Source: Galerina marginata (taxonomy: Eukaryota; Basidiomycota; Agaricomycetes; Agaricales; Galerinaceae). Taken from it: DNA of 64,000 nucleotides. The position numbers were made by a program, and so were the translations under genes. Positions within the stretch are counted from its first letter, which is position 1, and each line of letters opens with the position of its first letter. Below the pieces are notes generated by a model. It was not told the DNA's origin. It did no database searches and was given only the letters and a program-made list of their open reading frames with translations. Below are positions 56,538-64,000 of the stretch, piece after piece. The DNA lies in assembly GCA_023014335.1 (NCBI GenBank), contig JAECYW010000008.1, positions 1,054,001 through 1,118,000 on the forward strand. Direction: 5' to 3'.

Positions 56538-59500
56538 GCGTTGACTGCAGAATCCGACTGATTATTCTATACCGGGAATATTTTTCACATTATCAAAATA
56601 CCGGAGCGGGCTGCGGATACATGTGCCCATGATGCATGACGCGGTGAGGCCCCGGTGAGGGCCTAATTCGGCCGCCAGAGTGTCTATGTCATGCGCCTGT
56701 ACATATTCCAATTTGTTGGGAAAAACATGTTACATACATACCACCCACAAACTCGATATAAAAGCTTTCGGAACTCTGATTCAAGTAATTCAGGGGTCAT
56801 ACTCCAGAGTGCAAGAAGCCTTTATCCATGGCAGAGAGCGAGCTGCATTGCCGAAATTGATGGACTTGCTGGCCATTGCTCTGCCTGGACTGCGTATAAT
56901 ATTCCAGTAAGGCAGCTTCTTTTCCATATCTTCCAGGGGATGGTTCCATCGCAAGAAGGCTCCCCGAGGAGCGGGGTATAATGAACGGCATTGAGGTAAT
57001 TCTTCCATGCCCAAGATTCACGTCCGCAGAGTTTGAGTTGGCGAGTTTACTCGAGTCTACTTAGAGTATAACCGTATAACCCTGGCCTACAAGATTGTCA
57101 CCCATGGAGTTTGTGTAACGGGAAAAAAACTTGGGAGGTGTAGGATTCGACCTTAATAATAATACAATGTTTCGCTGGCGTTTCAAAGTAGGCCGGTAAA
57201 CCACCGACAGGGGATCCTCGGTGCGGTGCTTCAAGATAAAAGGAGCAGGGGACTGCCGTTACAGTAGGTAATTAGGCGCCTATGAAGTCGGGGACAGTTT
57301 GGGAATAGCACGGGCTGGCACGTTGATTTTTAGTTTGCACGATGAGGAATAGACGCAGCTTACACTACTCAAGGGAGTTATTGGCAAGCATTTTGGAACA
57401 AGGCAATATTTTTCGCGGTCGAACATCGTTCACCTCATGCGTCCAGGCCTGTGATGTCCCTCAGGTATGATTACGTGGAACGACTCCTAGAATTTCATTC
57501 GCGAGATGTGGGACGAGCAGAAAACTAGAGATTCCTACTAGTCATCTGAGCGATACTCTGAGAATCAGTAACTTCGAATACGATTGATCGGCAAGGCTGG
57601 AGCAATTTCCGAGAGCGGGGCGGCGAGTGTCACCAATTACTGGTTTATGTGGTTCTTCCTATAGCAACCAAGCAAGCTGGCGCTGTAACTGAAGGGTGCG
57701 CGAGTTTATGAAAGTCGTCATCCAGATTCCAAAGACATGGAAGAACTTCAGCAACAGGAAAAATAAAGCGTCAGTCAGGTTAGCTGCAAAGACATTTACG
57801 TCCTGCTCTGGAGGATCCGTCCTTGTTGGCAGGTCCACATTCAGTCCATCAATCCAGTTACGAGACCCTTTAGGGATCGTTTTTGTACCCCAGGAGCCAG
57901 TTCTGTTCCCACGATACGAGTACATTTGCCCCCGATTTGGAAGGTGGTCACATGTTCCTTATCCTTTCGTTGGTGCCAACTTCGTGGGGCTGAGTGTGCC
58001 AGTTCCCGTTTACTTCAGTTAGGGTAGACTGGTTTGACAGGCAACGACGAAGACGAGCCCACGCAACCGCAGTAACTCACTTGATCAGCGCTGAGCATTC
58101 TTTGCACCGCTGGGCATATTTCTTCGCCGTGGCGCCAATTGGTGGGTTTCCGGGTACAAGATCGGCAGAGCATCGTCGATGCTGAAGCGCTGAAGCTTGA
58201 GTTGCATTGAGTAGGTACAGTAAAGCTAGATAGATGACGTCGGTGGTGGTAGCTGGTGTGGGTAGCCCGACCTTTTGACTGGCAGGTCAGTTCTCCTGGC
58301 AGCCTCTCCATAAGTCGGCCTGACATTTGGAGCCTTAAGGCCAGACTCACCTCGCTCCGCGTGTCTTTGTTGAACTGTGTCCCAGCCCGACTCTCCCCTG
58401 GTCCCAGCAACCGTGGCTGAATGGATGAGGCTGTGGCCTGTATATGACAACATTAAGGTTGGCAAGTTTTTGATATCTTTAATCGATGTGCTTACCCTTC
58501 TTTATCCTCAGTTTTTGGTCATTTTCAGACTTTATGCCCGCTGGTATTCCCGGAACAAAGTGGATGCCATGTCAACGAGCAGACAGCAGAACGGTCGAAG
58601 AGCTATACAGCTTATTTGGAAGCTCTAGGACACGCTGCCGCAGCCGTTTCAAGCTAAGACATAGGATTACGAATGGTGGTGCCTTCGTCGAAGTTGCAAA
58701 AGGAGGAAGGAAGGTGAAAGTCTCTTACAATTCAACAGCTTCGAGTTTTCGCGCTGCGTAAGCTGGAGGGAGTGAAAAGTTCAGTTAAACTGCGACGAGC
58801 TTGGGTCTGTAAGAATCGGCCGGTGATATCAAGATTCAGACTATTACTATTGAGCTTTGCAGTTTGGTCTTTGGAAAGACATCATAAGAAATTATTAAGA
58901 ACTGGGCCTTGACGCGAGGTTACAGACCACCGTACACGATTTTGTTGCAGTGCCGCTTGTGCATAAAATGGTAGCACAGCTTACGCATAGTATGTACGTC
59001 GCTGAAGGGCATTAAAATCCATTGAAATACCTAATTCTGTATCCTAGCTATACGAAGGATGTTAGTAGCTTCTAAAATTGTACGATGAGAGTTTTAATGA
59101 TGTGGAGAACCTTTAGACAAGCTTAAAAGGCGTGGTAGTACGATGATACTAACTCATGGTATGAATAGACAGGTGTGGCTCAAGTCGGGATTCTGGGGGT
59201 CCAACAAAAATGATGGGTGAAGGTCGAAAGCCGAGGTACAAAGTCAGGAGTGAGAGCGAGGCTGTAAACATAAGAGACAGCTCAAAAGGAAGTTCAAGAG
59301 CGAGGGCTGTGAGACAGGTGTGCAAAAGGTAAAGGCAGCTGAGCAGTGAGGACAAGATAGAGAAAGATAAGTGATAAAAATTGAGAGGGAAGCTGGGGAT
59401 GTCATTCACTGAGGGTAGACGACGATCCAGGGGGGGTTAGATTGTTTAGAAACTGACTAAAGCGAAAGTAGGCTTAGCAGAGGCGTTTTGAAAAAGGCCT

Positions 59501-60680
59501 CCGGTAAGGCGGTCACTCGTTAGTACTGGTGCGTGGCTGTGTTCGGCACGGAATGCGAAGTAACCGGTAAAGCACCCATTGCGAAATCAGCAAATTCCGA
59601 GTTTGGACTTTGGAGCGCACATAGGATGGGCTGGGAGGCAAGAATTACATACACAATAATCTGTTCCAAATGCATTGTCAGCAATTGACAGGTATTCTTA
59701 GGGGTCAACGGTGTTGTTGTCCCCAATCCGGCTTTTAATCTATAATCATTATCTACTTTACTTGTATACAACGTGGAAAAGGCACTGACGAACTTTGAGG
59801 AATTAATAGATGGGCACGCGCGACGTCTGAGGTTGCGGATGCCCAAGGGGCTGAAGAGGAAGCCAATTCCTCGATGCAGAAAACCCTAAAGGCAGATGCT
59901 GCAGTCGCAGTGGATGCCAATAACATCCAGACAGCAAGTCCTAGGGAGAAAGAAGTACACGGGCAGGGCGAAAGCATAAGATTTTGTAGACAGGGGTTGA
60001 CACATAATCCGGGCACACCTCTTATAATCATCTGCATCTGCTCGAGCGTCAAGTGGATCCTGTGGTGATGGTCGTCGCCAATGGCGTTATAGGGCAAGAA
60101 CTTGATGAAGTTGTGTGTCTTGGGGCGGCGGGATAGACGAAGAGCGCAAAAGGGAGAGGGCAGGTGGTGGTCAGGAGTTAAGATCAACATTGTTGATATC
60201 TGTTGATCTGACCGACCTGGGCTGGCTTCGGCTCGGCTTAGTTTTGGGCGGCAGAGGAACCATGTGATTCCACATCCAGAGAGCTGTTTCTGACTCGATT
60301 ATGGGGCCTGAGATGAACGTCGAATAAATGTGAGGCATGATTTTTGTAGAAATACTTTACATTGCCCTGTCCTCAATAGATTAGACAACTGGGAACCTAA
60401 GACCTAAGTCAGCCCGTCAGACATACCTCAGTTAAGAAACTTAAGATCTTAACAAATGAACGGCGTACACATCGGACTGCCATGATCCATCCATCCCCGC
60501 TTCCGACAACTCCTCCTTCTCCGCCGTACAATTCACCCATCCGGCAGGAGTACCTGTGGTTGTTTTTTCCTGGGTTCTGTCTTTAGCCGAGTCAAGCCGC
60601 AGTGAAGAGCTGCGATGAATAAAATTAGTTTGATTATCGGGCTCGAAAGCAGAGATAAGAGTTGCGCCTTTATACCTGCC
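56538..60680. other. gene-poor interval of 4.1 kb
   Basis: No gene is supported. Frames at 57696-58022 and 58377-58761 (+) and at 59149-59409 and 59753-60190 (-) are short or low in complexity and unmatched. Confidence 0.35.
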
Positions 60681-61260
60681 TTACAGTCCCCCACCTTCCA
60701 ATGATTCGATCTGTTTCCAGGTCTCAATGAGGGTCTCGTACATGCCACGCGCAGCGTTGGCCCGCACCGCCAGTTCAAAGTTTAGCAGGACGGCCTGCCT
60801 AACCTTGCCACCATGGTTAGCTGATCAGAAATTTAGGCGATGATTCTGGAAGCAAAGTCAAACGATTAAAAGCTTTGCACGGAGCTCAGACAAAAAATCC
60901 AATAGACGGATGTGATGAATGTGGTGGATACGAAGGAAGGCGCGTGCTTACGGTCGATTGTCCTCGTTGATTTTCGGCTCTTGAATCTGAGTCTGAGTCT
61001 CACTGAAACTCTGTTCTTGATCTCATCCACACATTCACTCTGTCTAACACTTGCCATGTCAGTAATTACTCTGAAAGGGCGTATTCTCACCTCAGCATAG
61101 AGGTTGTCCTACCAAGTCTGTCCACATACTCCGTAATGAACTGGAAGGAGAATTGCCGCCGTCAATGAAATGGGCCACGTGAAATAGGTGAAGCTCGCGG
61201 ATTACCTCTTCTGCATGCAAGCTGCCTGCATAGCCTCGTATGGCCTTTTAGTCGCCCCAC
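60681..61260 (-). pseudogene. possible relic exons of an unrecognised gene
   Basis: On the minus strand, three protein-like pieces occur in order. They are GYAGSLHAEE (before a GTAATC donor near 61203), FITEYVDRLG (61140-61111, after a CAG acceptor) and AVLLNFELAVRANAARGMYE with a stop at 60681. Other frames intervene and an in-frame stop precedes the first piece, so if this was a gene it has decayed. The family was not recognised. Confidence 0.3.
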
Positions 61261-61413
61261 GTGTGCACTAGGTCGAGGATAGATTGCTGCGTATAAAGCC
61301 CATGATATTTTTGGCCTGCCTTCGAGACGTCAGAGGCTTTGCAGCTTGGTCTCCCAACACCATCTACAGGAAACTAGAAGAGACTTTCTAACCACAATTT
61401 CTGAAGGAGAAGC

Positions 61414-62116
61414 ATGGTGTTCAGCCTAGCTTCCTTTTTCCTGGTGCCTCTCGTGGTGGAATTATGTCTCGGTCAAGTCTCGCTCGGATATCTGCCCCAA
61501 AATTTCACGCTCTCTGCCCTCAACGCAACGATTCCAAACGCAAATCACACAGGCGCACCCCTTGTTCTTGGCCAGAACGGTGATTGATACTTTTCAGACC
61601 GTCTTATACCCTGCGGAACTCATCGATGATCTTGGAAATGCAGGAGCAAGTACTGGAATATCATTCTACGTAACTTCGGTTAGTGCACATGCACAATGTG
61701 ACCTGTTCAGTTGGCTAACATCATGATAGACATACGCATCATATCCTTACAACGACTACCCTTCTCTAGGTCTCGTCAATAAGACTTTGCGAGCCTACAC
61801 AACAAGCGGAGCATGGAGAACTAACGCCACGGAAGTTATGAGTGGCGGCACTCTTGGTTGGGTCACTACGACACTCTATACGCATGTCGCGCCAGAAATC
61901 TACTCTGCCGTCAAGCTACCTGCCTTTGAATACTCCCTCCTCGCGGCTCATGGTTTCCATGATCTGTGGTCATTATGCCCATTTCCTGGAACTTACCCGC
62001 AAACCAATGTCATGTTCAATGTATCGACTGTGAACCCTCCACCACCCTTCCTTGGATTCGATCCTAAAGAGTGCTATAAAGTCGTCATCAACATTGTACC
62101 GATAGCCGATTCATAA
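61414..62116 (+). CDS. secreted protein of unknown function
   Basis: Three exons (61414-61579, 61644-61678, 61730-62116) encode 195 aa; the middle exon is 35 bp. The N-terminus MVFSLASFFLVPLVVELCLG is a signal peptide. The mature part reads LPQNFTLSALNATIPNANHT, GAPLVLGQNG, FYVTSTYASYPYNDYPSLGL and LRAYTTSGAWRTNAT, with several N-glycosylation sequons and two Cys near the end (LWSLCPF, DPKECYK). The intron boundaries were chosen so that GQNG/ASTGISFYVTS/TYASYP is continuous. No catalytic motif was seen; I recall similar small secreted proteins of unknown function in mushroom genomes. The methyltransferase gene starts 390 bp downstream on the same strand. Confidence 0.75.
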
Positions 62117-62505
62117 GGGTAAACCACTCATTTCATCATTCTGTCAAGTGATACCTGGCTCATTATTCATTTTTCGTTCCAGATAGTCTGAGCACACTTG
62201 TGCTTGAAGTTGGTCTGAAGCATCTCCGATCCCAATCCGATCCCACTGCATGTACACTATAAAATGTTAGTGCACAATAATACTTAATTCGTGCATGTAA
62301 CTCTTGGACTTCTGATATATTGTTGATGTTTTAAAAGACCATATCTTGGCCAACGTAGCTCTGCCCCAACTCTGCCCTGCGTCTTTAAGTGAAGTTGCAA
62401 ATTTATTCCACGGAGTCGATTGAAGGATGGGGTTAGGGTTCAACCTTCACTGTGACAGTGGGATCGATCATCGCGGGCAGCACACGGACCTTGCTTCGAA
62501 CCTCC
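62117..62505. other. intergenic; promoter of the methyltransferase
   Basis: No gene. Codons in frame upstream of 62506 remain open to 62452 but contain no ATG, so the start at 62506 was preferred. Confidence 0.4.
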
Positions 62506-63795
62506 ATGTCAACGTTTGCCAAATCTGCGTTCAACGCCTCTTCATACTCAGCATCTAGACCCACTTATCCTCCGCAGCTCTTCGAATATATATTCTCATT
62601 TCACCGTCGAGGGTCCAAGTTAAATAAGGCGCAATGGGAGCGGGCCGTTGATCTTGGATGCGGAACTGGTGCGTACACTATATATCAAGGACTGATACCT
62701 TTCTTACAGTTACATTTAGGTCAAGCGACGATACATCTGCGGCCATTTCGCGAGGTCATTGGGGTCGACCCATCTCAAGGCATGCTCGAAAAAGCTCGAC
62801 TTTATGCTGCTTCGTCAGAAGGTCCCGAAAGGGATTCCACGCTCCCAAAATTCAGCTTTGTCCAAGGCTCCGCTGAAGATTTGAGCAAAGCGATACCGGA
62901 GAACGAAAGTGTTGATCTTCTCGTTGCAGGTACTCGTAGAAATATCTTCGGGAGGTTTACTCGTTGAGTTGACGATTTCCCAAGGTCAGGCCGCACATTG
63001 GTTTGACTGGAACAAGGTTTGGCCAGAGACATACCGTGTGCTTCGTCGAGGTGGCACCGCCGCCTTTTGGGTGAGTTCTTCCTGATAAAACGAGTGATGA
63101 TTTCTCTCATACACCATACCAGGTGTACGCCGAATTCCGCTTGCCCCAGTTTCCTTCCCTGGGTCCCAAGATCACTGCTTATGCTCAAGGCACAGACCTG
63201 CGAACAAGTTTAGGGACATATTTTCAACGTCCAGGGCGAACTATCCTCGAGAGACACTTAATAGACGTACCAGAACCGTCTACTGTTGTGAAGGAAGGAT
63301 TCGAAGCATTGGAAAGAGTCTACTTCTGTGGTACATCCTTTATATCTACTGCCTTAGCAGAAACTCATCATGAGAGTCTAGGAGAGGACATCCCGCCTTT
63401 CGTCCCCAAAAATGCGCCAGTTCATCCTGTGCTGATGCAAAAAGAGATGAAATGGCGTGATCTTCTTGCGTATTTCCGCACTTGGAGTGCATTATACACG
63501 TATCAGGAGAAGTTTCCAGAAGATCTGAAGCAAGCGGAGGACATGAGATTCCTCGAAGACGACCTCGCTAATAGTTCTGAGCCATTAGGTAAGATATTGC
63601 ATCTTTTTTACTGACCAGGATGCTTACCGTTTCCTTGCACCAACAGATGAACTGCGAGGAGGCGATATTGCCGTCCGCTTCTGGAAGGACCTGCGTCAAG
63701 GGGCTTTGGAGGCTTCCCCAGGTACCGGCGTCGCCGCTGAAGATAACGTCCGAGTCGAATGGCCCGTGGCATTGCTTCTTGCCCGGAAAGAATAA
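62506..63795 (+). CDS. SAM-dependent class I methyltransferase (Crg1/Tmt1-like)
   Basis: Five exons (62506-62668, 62720-62929, 62985-63070, 63123-63588, 63647-63795) give 357 aa. It starts MSTFAKSAFNASSYSASRPT, then YPPQLFEYIFSFH. The SAM-binding motif I is AVDLGCGTGQAT, followed by VIGVDPSQGMLEKA, FVQGSAEDLS, LLVAGQAAHWFDWNKVWPE and YRVLRRGGTAAFWVY. This order is that of trans-aconitate methyltransferase-like enzymes such as yeast Crg1 and Tmt1, which methylate small acids or drugs; the substrate here is unknown. The C-terminal half carries MKWRDLLAYFRTWSALYTYQ and DIAVRFWKDLRQG, also seen in that family. Upstream in-frame codons lack an ATG. Phases close across all four introns. Confidence 0.92.
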
Positions 63796-64000
63796 TTTGT
63801 TACTCTCGCAGGCACAACGATGTCTGGCCCAAATACCATTCACCTCTCGAAGTTTTCCCCAACATCCCTCAACAAACAGGCCTTGCTATAGCACCGCCGG
63901 ATGTATTTCTCTCTTGTATACCGAATGAGGCTATGATTTCTCTGTTCTTGTATATTGAATGAATATATAACCCTTTAACTCGATCAGGCCATTTTGCTTA
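63796..64000. other. 3' flank, window end
   Basis: Non-coding tail after the methyltransferase stop; nothing recognised. Confidence 0.4.

Noticed and set aside
1..64000. CRISPR-like arrays, tRNA and rRNA genes
   Set aside because: No regularly spaced identical repeats and no convincing tRNA B-box with a foldable partner were found by eye; the 11-bp units in the element arms are contiguous, not spaced.

Overview
The window looks like a chromosome segment of a filamentous basidiomycete, most likely an Agaricomycete. The genes carry many short GT-AG introns (about 49-100 bp). The families are typical of mushroom-forming fungi: a DUF6533-type membrane protein, F-box/LRR proteins, an agaric-type P450, a Ure2p/FuA-like GST and GPI-tailed aspartic proteases. 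Several relics and repeats lie between housekeeping genes. No rRNA, tRNA or CRISPR array was recognised. All exon coordinates were built by eye from splice signals and reading-phase bookkeeping; no search was run.

Layout. 0-9 kb: a 5'-incomplete DUF6533-type gene (+), two tandem paralogous five-TM protein genes (-), a decayed Argonaute/PIWI relic (+) and an unrecognised Pro/Ser/Asn-rich gene (-). 10.9-13.9 kb: a 3.0-kb element with about 470-bp terminal inverted repeats and a TTA target duplication. 14.5-16.7 kb: an A1 aspartic protease (-). 16.7-22.6 kb: gene-poor, with a 48-bp sequence present twice, the second copy set between 24-bp direct repeats. 22.6-26.5 kb: a TMEM184/DUF300 protein (+) and a Prx5-type peroxiredoxin (-), convergent. 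28.8-29.2 kb: an orphan fragment resembling the N-terminal region of a MAPKKK. 31.5-37.1 kb: two related F-box genes (+). 37.9-39.3 kb: transaldolase (+). 42.5-49.1 kb: GST, a cytochrome P450 and a decayed duplicate of the P450 3' end (+). 49.6-53.6 kb: a large LRR protein resembling PP1 regulatory subunit 37 (+). 54.3-55.2 kb: a nuclear PrxQ/Dot5-type peroxiredoxin (+). 55.5-55.9 kb: a small membrane protein (-). 56.1-56.5 kb: a 433-bp Tc1/mariner-type MITE. 61.4-63.8 kb: a secreted protein of unknown function and a SAM-dependent methyltransferase (+).

There is no operon-like logic. A loose theme is redox and xenobiotic handling: two peroxiredoxins of different classes, GST, P450, and transaldolase from the NADPH-supplying pentose phosphate pathway. 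Whether they are co-regulated cannot be judged from sequence. The points I would look at first are the long-TIR element with its internal palindromes, the small templated-looking insertion at 19.74-19.83 kb, the Argonaute relic, the P450 whose exon 1 stays in frame only if an intron is retained, and the tandem membrane genes that also show an internal exon-level duplication.
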